Counted from the first letter of the stretch, positions 26,606 through 35,503 are shown. The stretch is DNA of 64,000 nt from Paenibacillus_V sp046244365 (GCF_046244365.1 NZ_CP176395.1:4960001-5024000); one strand, 5' to 3'. The notes: generated from the letters alone by a model not told the origin. Numbers and translations are program-made.

Positions 26606-29600
26606 TTATGGACCCGCGATCGTCATCCAATCTCCGGCAAAGACGTCCTTCTTTTGATCCATATACGTTTTGTAGGGGACGGTCTCGTCGAAATCCCCCT
26701 CGAAAGCGATCAATCGGACGTAGGGACCGGTCGCCTTCAGGGTGAACGATGTTCCGTCCGGCTTGCCCACCGTTCCCATATTGTCGCGGTAGATGCGCTC
26801 AAGAGACGCATCGATTTCGCCTTCCTTCACGACCTTCGGCTTGTCCGTATGATTGGCGATGACCAGCTGACCGCCGAAATGATAGTTATAATAATCTTCC
26901 TCGAAAACCGGGTAGTTCGTACCTGCCGTTAAATAGATGGCGCAGTATGCAGGCAGGGTGAAAGAGCGTATGTTTTTGTAGCCGTACACCTTATATTCGC
27001 TGCCGTCAGGCTGAGGGTGCGTTTGTTGCACATAGAGCCGGAACTGGCTGCCGTCGAACGAGAACAAGGTGTTGCCCGCCGCAGGCTGCTCCGTCTGCTT
27101 TGTCGCCCCTCCGGTCACCGGACTGCCTGCTCCTGCCTCTCCGGGAACGGCCGTATCGTTAGGCGCCGCGATGGCATAAAGCCTCTTGGCCATGATGACG
27201 GCCTGCTCGATGCTGGCGTTCTGCTTAGGTCCGAACGTCGTATCCGTGATGCCGTTAATGACTTCGACGGACGACATAAAATCAATGGCCTCCCGGGCGT
27301 ACGGACTGAACGAATCCCGGTCCGCAAATGCGATCGCCTCGCCTCTCGCGATTGACTTTCCGGTCTTATCCAAGGCACGTTTCAGCATGGTCGCCAGCTG
27401 TTCCCGCGTAATCCGGTCATCCGGAGAAAAGCGGTCGTCCGAAGTGCCGGATACGATGCCGAGCCGGTACGCTTTCACAACTTCCGGATTCGCCGTATCC
27501 TGGAAAGGATTGCCGTCCGTATTCCGAACCGCCTCACCCGTTAACGCTTCGTACAGCTTAACCGCTACCTCGCTAAGCAGCTCGCGCGTTATATAATCCG
27601 TAAATAGCCGGTCCTGCACCGGCAAGGTTAAACCGATTTCGCTTGCAGCCGCAAGATCCGGCTTGGCCCATTCGGACGCCCCCGGCAAGCTCGGCTCGCC
27701 GGCCTGCTTCCGAATGGTGAACGCGATCGTCGTTTGCTTGCCGTCTTTACCGGTCACCGCAAGCTTGTGAATGCCGGCTGCACTCACCTTGCCCCCGCTT
27801 TGGAACGGCATATCGTCAAGCGTCGCCACGCCTTGATCGAATGTAATGACGCGTTCCGTATTGTAAATGCCGCCCGGGGATACTCCGCGAACAACCGGAG
27901 CGTTTCCTTCGAACGTAAAGGCGATCGTCGTGCGGTTCCCCGCTTCGTCCGTTACAACCAGCGTATACGCCCCGTCCGCATTTACTTTTCCGCCGTTGCC
28001 GAACGGCTTGCCGTTAAGGGTGGCGACGCCTTCGTTATACGTAATCGACAGCTCCGACCGGTACGTCTTTCCGGCTTCGACACCCGTGACGACCGGAGGC
28101 TTTTTGTCGATGACGAAGTGGACCGTCGTGCTAAGGCCGGATTTGTCCGACACGAACAACGTATAGCTGCCTTCATCGCTCACGGTGCTTCCGCTGGCAA
28201 ACGGTTTGTTATTCAGCGTTGCCGTGCCTCGGTCGAACGTAATGACCTTATCCGTATTAAATATGCCTTCGCTTACGCCTTTCACGACAGGAGCTAAGGA
28301 AGCCTCCTCTTTTTTGTCGATATCCAGCTTGGTCAAATTCTTAAGGCTCAAGAGCGGACTGGCATCGGCGATCGGGTTGCCGGTAACATCCAGCAGCTCC
28401 AAATTCGTCAGCTTGGCAAGCGGCGATACGTCGCCGATCCGGTTGTTTTTCAGCGACAGTTCCTTCAAGGCGATCAAGCCCGATAGCGGGTTAACATCGC
28501 CGATTTGGTTGCCTGACAAGTCCAGAGCGTTTATATTGACAAGCTTGGCCGCCGCAGAAATGTCGCTGATCCGATTGCTGCCTAAGGAAGCTTCCTTAAG
28601 AGCGGTAAGGCTAGCGAGCGGCGAGATGTCGCTGATCTGGTTGTTGAATACATACAGGTTTTTCATTTTCGCCATGGCAGCCAGCGCCCGAACGTCGCTT
28701 ATGCGATTGATGCTCAAGTCGAGCCTTTCCAGATTGGTCATTCCGGCAAGCGCGGAAATATCGCCGACCTGATTCTCCTCCAGATAGAGCTCGCGCAATC
28801 CGGTCAAGCCCGCAAGCGGCGTAACGTCGCCGATCTCATTGATATCCAAATGAAGCTCCTGCAGGCCGCTCATAGCCGACAGGGGACTGACATCGCGAAT
28901 CTGGTTAAAGCTTAGGAAAAGACGCTGTACCGAGCTAAGCGAGGATAGGGCCTTCAGGCTGCTGACCCGGTTCGCCCTCATATTGATTTCCTGAAGGCTC
29001 TTAAGTCCCGACAACGGACTGAGATCGCTGATCTCGTTTTTGAAAAACTGAACGATTTTCAAGTTTTTCAGCTGCGAGAGCGGACTCATATCGCTAATCT
29101 TGTTATCTTGAAAATAGATGTACTCCAGGCTTCCCATGCTTGCAAGCGGGCGTAAATCGCTGATTCTGTTACTGGATGCCGCCAGCAGGCGAAGCTTGCT
29201 TAAGCCGGATAACGGACTTAAATCGCCGATTTCATTGAAATCCAGGGATAGCGTCTCCAGATTGCCCATCTTAGCCAAAGGGCTAATATCGGTTAAGTTG
29301 TTGCTCTCCAAGGATAGGCTCGTAACGTTAACGGCATATTCAAGTCCTGTCAGATCCGTAATCCCTTGCCTGCCGAGGCCGAGCGTACCCAATCCCGTTC
29401 CCATGTGCAGCGGATCGGACCGATCCGCCATCTCCTTACGGGTAATGCTGCCGTCGCCGTTCGTGTCGACGCCGATGTTGATCAAAGCTTGTTTTAATTT
29501 CGCGTCGGGGAAATTCACGACTTGGTCGCCGGCATCGGCCGCCGCGTTCACATGGGCGATCGGCTGCCCTGCTGCAAGCAATGGCGCTGCTAAAGCAAGC

Positions 29601-29635
29601 GAAATCATGAACCGCATTATTCGTTTCTTCTCCAT
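26606..29635 (-). CDS. Internalin-like LRR surface protein with Ig-like repeats and SLH domains
   Basis: A 1009-residue exported protein. Signal peptide about 1-33; an EF-hand-like loop DTNGDGSITRKEM at about 57-69; then about 15 leucine-rich repeats of exactly 22 residues (pattern PLxxLxxLxxLxLxxNxIxDxS) to about residue 435. Three repeats of about 70 residues follow (each with VITFDxGxATLNxKPF and a GxY/HxLxVxD strand), resembling bacterial Ig-like modules. Three SLH-like segments (about 660-840, e.g. DDRFSPDDRITREQLATML) should attach it to the S-layer or wall. A C-terminal domain of about 130 residues is unrecognised. Probably an adhesin or surface-binding protein. Its gene stands alone. 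Confidence 0.88.
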   Translation of the reverse strand: MEKKRIMRFMISLALAAPLLAAGQPIAHVNAAADAGDQVVNFPDAKLKQALINIGVDTNGDGSITRKEMADRSDPLHMGTGLGTLGLGRQGITDLTGLEYAVNVTSLSLESNNLTDISPLAKMGNLETLSLDFNEIGDLSPLSGLSKLRLLAASSNRISDLRPLASMGSLEYIYFQDNKISDMSPLSQLKNLKIVQFFKNEISDLSPLSGLKSLQEINMRANRVSSLKALSSLSSVQRLFLSFNQIRDVSPLSAMSGLQELHLDINEIGDVTPLAGLTGLRELYLEENQVGDISALAGMTNLERLDLSINRISDVRALAAMAKMKNLYVFNNQISDISPLASLTALKEASLGSNRISDISAAAKLVNINALDLSGNQIGDVNPLSGLIALKELSLKNNRIGDVSPLAKLTNLELLDVTGNPIADASPLLSLKNLTKLDIDKKEEASLAPVVKGVSEGIFNTDKVITFDRGTATLNNKPFASGSTVSDEGSYTLFVSDKSGLSTTVHFVIDKKPPVVTGVEAGKTYRSELSITYNEGVATLNGKPFGNGGKVNADGAYTLVVTDEAGNRTTIAFTFEGNAPVVRGVSPGGIYNTERVITFDQGVATLDDMPFQSGGKVSAAGIHKLAVTGKDGKQTTIAFTIRKQAGEPSLPGASEWAKPDLAAASEIGLTLPVQDRLFTDYITRELLSEVAVKLYEALTGEAVRNTDGNPFQDTANPEVVKAYRLGIVSGTSDDRFSPDDRITREQLATMLKRALDKTGKSIARGEAIAFADRDSFSPYAREAIDFMSSVEVINGITDTTFGPKQNASIEQAVIMAKRLYAIAAPNDTAVPGEAGAGSPVTGGATKQTEQPAAGNTLFSFDGSQFRLYVQQTHPQPDGSEYKVYGYKNIRSFTLPAYCAIYLTAGTNYPVFEEDYYNYHFGGQLVIANHTDKPKVVKEGEIDASLERIYRDNMGTVGKPDGTSFTLKATGPYVRLIAFEGDFDETVPYKTYMDQKKDVFAGDWMTIAGP

Positions 29636-29754
29636 AATCTCCTGCTGCCTCCGTCTGGTTCGTTCGGCTCATGTTATGCACTAGCCGTCCTTGCATACTT
29701 CGATAAGTCGGCAATTAATCCCTTTTTTTCGACAAAAACTTACAAAAGAAAAAA

Positions 29755-29776
29755 CTCAAGCCTGATTCGGCTTGAG
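29755..29776 (-). terminator. Terminator on the minus strand
   Basis: CTCAAGCC (29755-29762) pairs with GGCTTGAG (29769-29776), followed on the minus strand by a T-rich tract. It would end the transcript of the broken DUF2569 gene and its upstream neighbour. Confidence 0.75.
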
Positions 29777-29919
29777 CGGAGCTTAATACTTTCCTTCATT
29801 ACCCTATCCTTTGTTCCACTTTACTTTGCTTATCGCCTCGTCCCGTTGATGCCACCCATTTCGCTTAAGTGCCGGACTTTCCGCATAACTTCCGATAGCT
29901 CGCGAATCTCTTCGATGAG

Positions 29920-30199
29920 CTATTTAACGAAGGTGTTGGCCACACGGACGGATTTGCGGAAATAAGGAATCCAAATGAAGCAAGTAATAGCCGAACGAAC
30001 GATATCTTTAATCGAACTGCCGTCCTGAAGCTCGCTTGCCATTGGAATCAGTGACATTAGCAAGAAATCGATTAAACCGATTGCCAAGCTTGCACTGTAG
30101 AAAATGATCATCAGTTTAGGGAAAATGTTTTTTTTTGCGATATAGCGCCACTAATAAGATTATGCAGAATACAAAGAGCGTACGATTACTTGATTTCAA
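29920..30199 (-). pseudogene. Broken DUF2569-type membrane protein gene
   Basis: The last 63 codons (from ATG 30111) read through two helices to IWIPYFRKSVRVANTFVK, the characteristic end of DUF2569 membrane proteins. Upstream the same homology continues in another frame: TTG 30199 begins KSSNRTLFVFCIILLVALYRKK, and the frame changes at a run of nine A (plus-strand T9 at 30128-30136). With one indel there, one frame of about 92 codons would read YRKKNIFPKLMIIF. Full-length DUF2569 proteins have about 140 residues, so the N-terminal helices are missing too. Either a decayed gene or a homopolymer error in a short gene. Confidence 0.6.
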
Positions 30200-30217
30200 T
30201 CCCCCATCAGCCTGTCC

Positions 30218-30418
30218 TTACACGGCATAGTTGGCGATAATTCCAGCAATACCCGCCAGCGCGCACATCCCCCCTCCAAGTCTCGTCGACATCACATAAA
30301 GGAAGGAAGGCTCCATAGCATCATTCGATTTCCAGCTTTCGGTCAACTTCCAGAAAACATTTGGCTTGATCAACATGAGAAGCCCGATCAGGACAAGCAA
30401 CATATAAAGAATCGTCAT
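30218..30418 (-). CDS. Small membrane protein (DUF6199-like)
   Basis: A 66-residue protein with two helices around a short Trp/Lys-rich loop (MLIKPNVFWKLTESWKS). ATG 30418 has GGGAGG nine bases upstream; a much longer frame to 30622 is not supported. The arrangement matches the DUF6199 family, of unknown role. It lies 18 bases upstream of the broken DUF2569 gene and probably shares its transcript. Confidence 0.7.
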   Translation of the reverse strand: MTILYMLLVLIGLLMLIKPNVFWKLTESWKSNDAMEPSFLYVMSTRLGGGMCALAGIAGIIANYAV

Positions 30419-30729
30419 GACAGACATCCCTCCCGAAATCGTCATTCTAGTATCGCCTTTCATAGATCCTATGCCTATAAGGTTCCATTTAAGGGCGTCC
30501 ATTTCCTGTCGGACTTGAAATTTTATACGTACCCGAACCGGATATGCCGATAAAAGGCGGTACTTTGTTCGCCTACAACTTGCCGTAAAATAGCCAACCT
30601 CATGCCATGCAGCTCGCGGCAATCGAAAAAAACTTGCCCCCCCTGCTAATATGCAACATAATTAACAGTATCTGCGTCATGGAATCAGTGAAAATAACCG
30701 GATAAACGATCGATGAAAAGAGTGAATCT
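30419..30729. other. Intergenic region between divergent small genes
   Basis: This 311-base stretch separates the DUF6199-like gene (-) from a lipoprotein gene (+). I see no repeats, RNA gene or good promoter pair on either strand. Confidence 0.35.
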
Positions 30730-31149
30730 ATGCGACCATTGCGTCTACTGTTTGCCGCGGCAATCGTCAGCCTATTCGTGCTCAGCGCTTGCTCGCAGCA
30801 GCAAAAGCCGACCGTTCGCGAAGCGTTCGAGTCCGAAGGCATACGCCTCACGGAGACGGAAACGCCCGCGGAAACGGAGCTTAACGGGGTCAAGCCTGAC
30901 AGCTTTAAGCTGGATAATGAGGAAACGGTGCGCGTCTATACTTTCGACACCAAGGCAAACCGCAAGCTGGCAGCCGAACGCTTACGGGAGCGTCAACGGC
31001 TGCTTAGCTCCTTCCCTCCTCTCCTGTATGAAGCGGAGCAGATACTCGTTCTCTACTACGGCCAAACCGACTCCGGCTCCGTGCCGATGAAACAGGATGA
31101 CACCGCGTTCGGGGTTAAAATCCGGAAAGCCGTCGAACGGCTCGAGTAA
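30730..31149 (+). CDS. Putative lipoprotein of unknown function
   Basis: A 139-residue exported protein with a lipoprotein signal ending LSAC (Cys21). The mature part is charged and partly helical; it includes EETVRVYTFDTKANRKLAAERL and LYEAEQILVLYYGQT. The segments look like a small alpha/beta domain found in several Bacillales lipoproteins, but I recognise no named family. It is convergent with the 31160 gene, leaving only ten bases between them. Confidence 0.65.
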   Translation: MRPLRLLFAAAIVSLFVLSACSQQQKPTVREAFESEGIRLTETETPAETELNGVKPDSFKLDNEETVRVYTFDTKANRKLAAERLRERQRLLSSFPPLLYEAEQILVLYYGQTDSGSVPMKQDDTAFGVKIRKAVERLE

Positions 31150-31159
31150 CGCCGCTTTC

Positions 31160-32221
31160 TTATTCCTGCAAAATGCTTAACAGCCTCTCCAGCTTTACAT
31201 AGCCTTCGCTTTCCAGTTTTTTTAGCCTTGCCAGCCGTTCTACGGCTTCTTGCCTTCGGTCCGGATCTTCAATAGGCGCATGGGACTGCATCCATGGAAA
31301 AAGCTCATTTAGCGCTTGATACTCTTCTTTTATTCGCTTGTAAGCCTCGGCCACGCCGCTGCATTCCCTTCCGAGCGCCCCTTCAAACCGTTCGCTTGCT
31401 TCAAGCAGGAACAGATAGGCGTTGTGCCTGCTTTCATGCAAGATGTCCGTAAAATACCCCATATGGAAGCCAAGTATGGCATCCTTGCGCACCAGCTCGA
31501 TCCAGCGGTCATAAGCGGACAGCCCGCTATAAAAGGCACGTCCGGCCCACTCGTACTTCCCGCGTTGCGAAAATTCCAGCGCAAAGCTTAACGCGGCGCG
31601 AAACGCGGTGTGTTCATCCGAGGGCTCTGCCGGAGAAGCCCAGTGCAGGGAAATAAAGCCTCCGTCATGCGGATTTCCGGTATACACGCCGTCACTAGCC
31701 ACCCCATCTTGACCCGCATTTCTCCGGCAAGAGGCACACGGACAATAGTTGCGGCCCAGCTTCGTCCAAGGAATAACGGCATCGAAGCCCTCATGTCCGC
31801 TGCCGGCATGCCAGGAATGCGTATAATAGCCTTCCTCGTCGCAGCCGTAAACGACCGACGTTTCGTTGCCGAGGTCAAGCTCCCTAGCGAAGACAGGCAG
31901 TCCCCGCTCGAGCGCGGCTCGCGCGGCATCCCAAGCTTCGCGCTGGAGTCTCTCGAATGCCGCCGCATCCGCGAAGGCTTGATACCCGCGAATGTCGAGT
32001 CCCAAATGGCGAGCGAGTGCGAAAGCCTCCTCCTGCGGCTCCCCGATATTGGGCGCCGCTCCCTTCTCGTCGATAACGGTCAGGAACGCGCTCCCGGTCA
32101 TGCCATACAGCCAGGCGGCCGAGCACGATTTATTCAAATATTCGAGACACGACTTTAATGCGCCGATATGTGACTTATGCAGGCCGGTAAACCGGTATTT
32201 CTCTAAACTTACCTTCGCCAA
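31160..32221 (-). CDS. BtrH-like/papain-fold-like protein of unknown function, paralogue 1
   Basis: This protein of about 353 residues is the last gene of the sigma-factor unit. TTG 32221 follows GGAGGGG; an ATG at 32236 overlapping the previous stop is the alternative. The N-terminal half (SHIGALKSCLEYL, AAWLYGMTGSAFL) and the central strand GNETSVVYGCDEEGYY resemble the BtrH_N/C39-like fold. The C-terminal half is helical (about 200-350). A CPCASCRR cluster near residue 160 is unique to this copy and could bind metal. Its Cys in the first helix is not kept in the sigma-fused copy, so peptidase or acyltransferase activity is doubtful. It may sense a small molecule or peptide. Confidence 0.65.
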   Translation of the reverse strand: MAKVSLEKYRFTGLHKSHIGALKSCLEYLNKSCSAAWLYGMTGSAFLTVIDEKGAAPNIGEPQEEAFALARHLGLDIRGYQAFADAAAFERLQREAWDAARAALERGLPVFARELDLGNETSVVYGCDEEGYYTHSWHAGSGHEGFDAVIPWTKLGRNYCPCASCRRNAGQDGVASDGVYTGNPHDGGFISLHWASPAEPSDEHTAFRAALSFALEFSQRGKYEWAGRAFYSGLSAYDRWIELVRKDAILGFHMGYFTDILHESRHNAYLFLLEASERFEGALGRECSGVAEAYKRIKEEYQALNELFPWMQSHAPIEDPDRRQEAVERLARLKKLESEGYVKLERLLSILQE

Positions 32222-32222
32222 C

Positions 32223-33215
32223 TCATTCCCCTCCATTCAGCGCTTCGACTACTTCGCGGAATGCTGCAATGGTAGCACTATCGTACGCATCCGCCTCCTC
32301 CAGCAATGCCGCCGCTTCCAGCCGCCGTTCCGTATCTTCGATCAACCCCCGCGGCTGCTCCCACGGAAACAACTCATAAATACGGTGAAACCGGTCCCGA
32401 ACAAGGCCGAAGCTCTCGATCGCCCGCTCCAGAGCTTCCGGCGTTTCGCTGCCAAGTCTCTCCTTTGCTTTCAGCAAAAACTTATAACCGTTCGACCTGC
32501 ACGTATCCCATTCATGGGTGTTGTACGCGAAAAACCAGCCGTCGACGGCTCCTTTGCGCAGCTCCGCCGACCAGCGCCGATAAGCGCGGTTACCGGTATA
32601 CGTTTGCGGACCGGTCAGTTTGCCGGCGGCGAATTCGACCGCCAGCTGAAGCGCGTCCGCAACCGTTTTACGGACATTTTCCTCCGTCTGTCCGTTCCTC
32701 CGCATCCAGTGGATGTCGACGAGGCCGTCCCGCTCTCCGAGCGATTGCCACTCGACGGTTGTCGTCCCATTCCAGCAGCTGCATATGTAAGCCGCATCCT
32801 TGTCATCGTAGCCCTGAACGATACTGGTCTCGCCGCCGTTGAACACGAAGCCCCTGCCGAAGCAAGGAAAGCCCGAGCCGATCGCAATCCGGCAAGCTTC
32901 CCACGACTCCCTGCGCAGACGATCCAGTGTTTCGCCTTCGGCGACGGCGCTTACTCCCTCCACCTGCACGCCCAGATTTTGCAGTTGGGCCACCATTCGG
33001 CCATATGGCAGCTCATGGAGAACAGGTGCGGTATTCACGTCGTCCCCTGTCCGAAACAAGAACGGGATGCCGGTCGCTCCGTACAGCCAAGGCGTAAATG
33101 CGTAGGGGCTGCCAAGCTCTTGTAAGCAAACGCTATACGCATTAATAGAAGCCAGATTGCTTCTTGCCCCGTTATATCTCAATCCATTGATGACTTTTAC
33201 GGCTTGACCCTTCAT
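32223..33215 (-). CDS. BtrH-like/papain-fold-like protein of unknown function, paralogue 2
   Basis: A 330-residue protein related over its whole length to its downstream neighbour: ASINAYSVCLQEL, PWLYGATGIPFLF, then GGETSIVQGYDDKDAAYIC and a helical C-terminal half with LFPWEQPRGLIEDTERR. No signal peptide or membrane helix, so it is cytoplasmic. Its ATG overlaps the preceding stop by four bases (ATGA), which implies coupled translation. Function is not known. Its value lies in showing what the intact form of the sigma-fused domain looks like. Confidence 0.68.
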   Translation of the reverse strand: MKGQAVKVINGLRYNGARSNLASINAYSVCLQELGSPYAFTPWLYGATGIPFLFRTGDDVNTAPVLHELPYGRMVAQLQNLGVQVEGVSAVAEGETLDRLRRESWEACRIAIGSGFPCFGRGFVFNGGETSIVQGYDDKDAAYICSCWNGTTTVEWQSLGERDGLVDIHWMRRNGQTEENVRKTVADALQLAVEFAAGKLTGPQTYTGNRAYRRWSAELRKGAVDGWFFAYNTHEWDTCRSNGYKFLLKAKERLGSETPEALERAIESFGLVRDRFHRIYELFPWEQPRGLIEDTERRLEAAALLEEADAYDSATIAAFREVVEALNGGE

Positions 33216-33925
33216 CTCCCCGCCTCCTCATTTATCGTCAGCGCAATGCATCTGCTAAGTCGCTCCAACGCTTCGATCCCGGCCGTTTCCGCCGCTAAGG
33301 CTTTGCTTAGCAGCCCGATCGCTTTCTCCGCAAGCGCAGGCTCGTTCGGGGAGCCGCCGTCCGGGAAAGGAAACAACCGGCTAAACTCGCCCAGTGCCGC
33401 CTCTATCTGTTCGTATAGGCATGCGGCTTCAGCCGCCATATCCGCCGCTTCCTTTCGGCCGTTCTTCAGAAGTTTTCGTTCCAGCTCCCGTATAAATAAC
33501 GCGGCATGCCTTCTGGCATCGGCCGCGACTTCTGCCGTATAGGCGTTACCCAGAGGATCGACCGACCTTCTTCGGAACGCTTCCGACCAGCACTCGTAAG
33601 CCGTGAGCCCGCACACATATCCGACAAAGGTCCATTCTCCGTAAGCATGCCTTACAGCCATGTCGAGCGAGCTACGAACGGCCTCCCATTCTTCGATCGG
33701 CATCTCGCCGGTGACGGATAATAAGAATAAACCGCCCGACATGCCGCGCCCGAACCGGTCATAAGGAATCGTTCCCTTCGAGGCCGAGTCTTCGGCATAC
33801 AAGAGCTGCGCCGCATCGTCATAGCCGTAGATCAGCCCGAATTCGGGCGCAAATAAATCCCACGCGACAACCGGTAGTCCTTCTAACACGGAACGCCGAA
33901 TGTGAGCGATTCCTTTGTTCAGCAT
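33212..33925 (-). CDS. C-terminal portion of the sigma-fused BtrH-like domain, behind a TAG
   Basis: This 237-codon frame begins at an ATG without any ribosome site. It aligns with paralogue 2 only from about its residue 110 on (FAPEFGLIYGYDDAAQLLY against the GGETSIVQGYDD region, then the helical half). It is in the same frame as the sigma factor gene upstream, separated by TAG 33962-33964 and 12 sense codons (33926-33961). The missing N-terminal half is exactly what the sigma protein carries at its C terminus. It is therefore most likely the second part of one interrupted gene. Independent expression would need coupling across the stop. It overlaps paralogue 2 by four bases. Confidence 0.6.
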   Translation of the reverse strand: MLNKGIAHIRRSVLEGLPVVAWDLFAPEFGLIYGYDDAAQLLYAEDSASKGTIPYDRFGRGMSGGLFLLSVTGEMPIEEWEAVRSSLDMAVRHAYGEWTFVGYVCGLTAYECWSEAFRRRSVDPLGNAYTAEVAADARRHAALFIRELERKLLKNGRKEAADMAAEAACLYEQIEAALGEFSRLFPFPDGGSPNEPALAEKAIGLLSKALAAETAGIEALERLSRCIALTINEEAGR

Positions 33926-33961
33926 GTACGGCGTAGGAGGGGCGCCGCCGTCCCCGGTATG

Positions 33962-34885
33962 CTAGCTGGCAAGCCCGAGGTTCAGCAGTCCTTCGCGGAA
34001 TTTCGGTTCCCAGAAATACATCGACGGCCCCGTTGCATCGATATGCTCCTGCTCCACCGTTAGCCGAAACGCTTGACCGGTCAGTCCCATTACATCGGTA
34101 AGCGAATACCCGTTCCGCTTAGCGTAGGGCAGGGTTGCGTGTACCGCACCGGCGAATGAGGTTTTGCACCGTTTCCATCCCCCGCTTCCCGGTCCCCGCT
34201 TTAGCGAGAGAACCGCGCTTTCCATGGCGCCGATCTCGCGCTTCTCCCGGACGTATTCTCTCAGGCGCACCTTAACGCGTTCCTCCCGCACTTTCAATCG
34301 CGCGCGGCTCAAGGATTGGTACACGCTGTCCGCCGAAGTTCGAAACAAGCGGGCGATTTCGGCGGGAGACAGCTGGCCGAAGAAATGCGCCTCGAACACC
34401 GCCCTTTCCTTAGGGGCGAGGCAGCGCAGCAGCAGCCGAACGGTTTCCAGAAACTCCTTGCGGGCCAGCACGGCGGAAGGCTCGCACTCTTCGTTGCTAT
34501 GGTCTTTTTTAACGTTTAAATAACTCAAAATGCTGTCGATGTCGGAGCAGTCGACACCCTCCGCATCCTTTCTTGCGGCAATGCCCGTAAACGTCCTCTC
34601 CCGTCCGGCGTGTTCTCCTTTGCGCAGCTTCATCAAAGCTTCGTTGCGAACGATCCTGCGTAACCACGGCAAGAAACGGTTCATGTCGGACAGCGTACCG
34701 AGATGCAGGAAAGCCCGAAACAACGCCTCCTGCACGATATCCTCGGCCAAATGCGGATCGCGCGTCATCCTTTTCGCCCAATCGAACGCTTTGGCCCGGT
34801 GCCGCCTCACAAGCTCGCCGAACGCCTCGCGTTCGCCGCCGCGCGCTCTTCCGATCAAGTCTTCATCGGGCCGTTCGCTTTCCAT
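33962..34885 (-). CDS. ECF-type RNA polymerase sigma factor with fused BtrH-like N-terminal half-domain
   Basis: A 307-residue sigma-70 family protein starting at ATG after GGAGGGG. Sigma-2 spans about 8-90 (AEDIVQEALFRAFLHL, FLPWLRRIVRNEALMKL) and sigma-4 about 146-206 (LAPKERAVFEAHFFGQLS, ARLFRTSADSVYQSLSRARL). Residues about 235-307 add a domain (SLTDVMGLTGQAFRLTV) that aligns with the N-terminal half of the two proteins encoded downstream. TAG at 33962 cuts this domain in the middle. ECF factors with C-terminal regulatory domains are known, but I do not recall this combination. No anti-sigma factor is adjacent, so the fused domain may control the factor. Confidence 0.82.
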   Translation of the reverse strand: MESERPDEDLIGRARGGEREAFGELVRRHRAKAFDWAKRMTRDPHLAEDIVQEALFRAFLHLGTLSDMNRFLPWLRRIVRNEALMKLRKGEHAGRERTFTGIAARKDAEGVDCSDIDSILSYLNVKKDHSNEECEPSAVLARKEFLETVRLLLRCLAPKERAVFEAHFFGQLSPAEIARLFRTSADSVYQSLSRARLKVREERVKVRLREYVREKREIGAMESAVLSLKRGPGSGGWKRCKTSFAGAVHATLPYAKRNGYSLTDVMGLTGQAFRLTVEQEHIDATGPSMYFWEPKFREGLLNLGLAS

Positions 34886-35072
34886 ATCATCCCCTCCATT
34901 CTATTAGATGCACGTACCGCCGACTTTCTGAGGCCGTAATGGCGAATTGCCATATTTATTTTCGAAGGGACGAGCGTCTCTTTTCTCAAACCGAAAAAAT
35001 GACTAGGACAATGATCCAAAAAACCGGCGATGTCTTGCTTTTCTCTCCCGAAAGCAAGACAGCTAAATAAAT

Positions 35073-35115
35073 AAAGAGACATTCCCCTCACGCTCGGTAT
35101 GGGGATGTCTCTTTT
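35073..35115. terminator. Terminator after the arsR-type gene
   Basis: AAAGAGACAT-T-CCCC (35073-35087) pairs with GGGGATGTCTCTTT (35101-35114), leaving one bulged T. The minus-strand side is followed by a T/A-rich tail and the plus-strand side by TTTTT. Confidence 0.75.
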
Positions 35116-35131
35116 TCATCTTAACGAGACT

Positions 35132-35503
35132 TTATGATGAATGCATGCCGGAATGGTTCGCCGATTCTTCCTCGAATCCAAGCGGCAGCGCTCCTCCCGA
35201 CGTTTCATGGGCTTGAAGGACGGAGGCAAGAAGGCCGGGAAACCGGGCTTCCAAATCTTCCGTGCGGATCGACAAAAACCGCTGCGTCCCTTGCACGCGT
35301 ACGCGAATGACGCCGGCTTCCCTTAACGTCCGGGCATGATGCGAGATGGTTGACTTGACGACCGGCACCTCAATATCGCCGCAGGTTCTCTCGCCGGCTT
35401 TAGAAATTTCCGCAACCAGATGAAGCCTGATAGGATCGCTCAACGCATACAGAACGGAGGACAATTGGATGTCGGCTTGGTCGGGATGATGAAGTACTTT
35501 CAC
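35132..35503 (-). CDS. ArsR family transcriptional regulator
   Basis: A 123-residue winged-helix repressor starting at GTG behind AAGGAGG. The fold is visible in SVLYALSDPIRLHLVAEI, the recognition region VPVVKSTISHHARTLREAGV and the wing VRVQGTQRFLSIRTEDL. Only one Cys (in TCGDI) and few His in the usual metal sites, so it may respond to an organic ligand or redox state. It is divergent from an MFS exporter gene, with a perfect dyad between them, so it probably represses that exporter. Confidence 0.88.
   Translation of the reverse strand: MKVLHHPDQADIQLSSVLYALSDPIRLHLVAEISKAGERTCGDIEVPVVKSTISHHARTLREAGVIRVRVQGTQRFLSIRTEDLEARFPGLLASVLQAHETSGGALPLGFEEESANHSGMHSS

Noticed and set aside
31992..33125. 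A 377-codon plus-strand frame
   Set aside because: Antisense to two coherent paralogous genes; its composition is that of a shadow frame.
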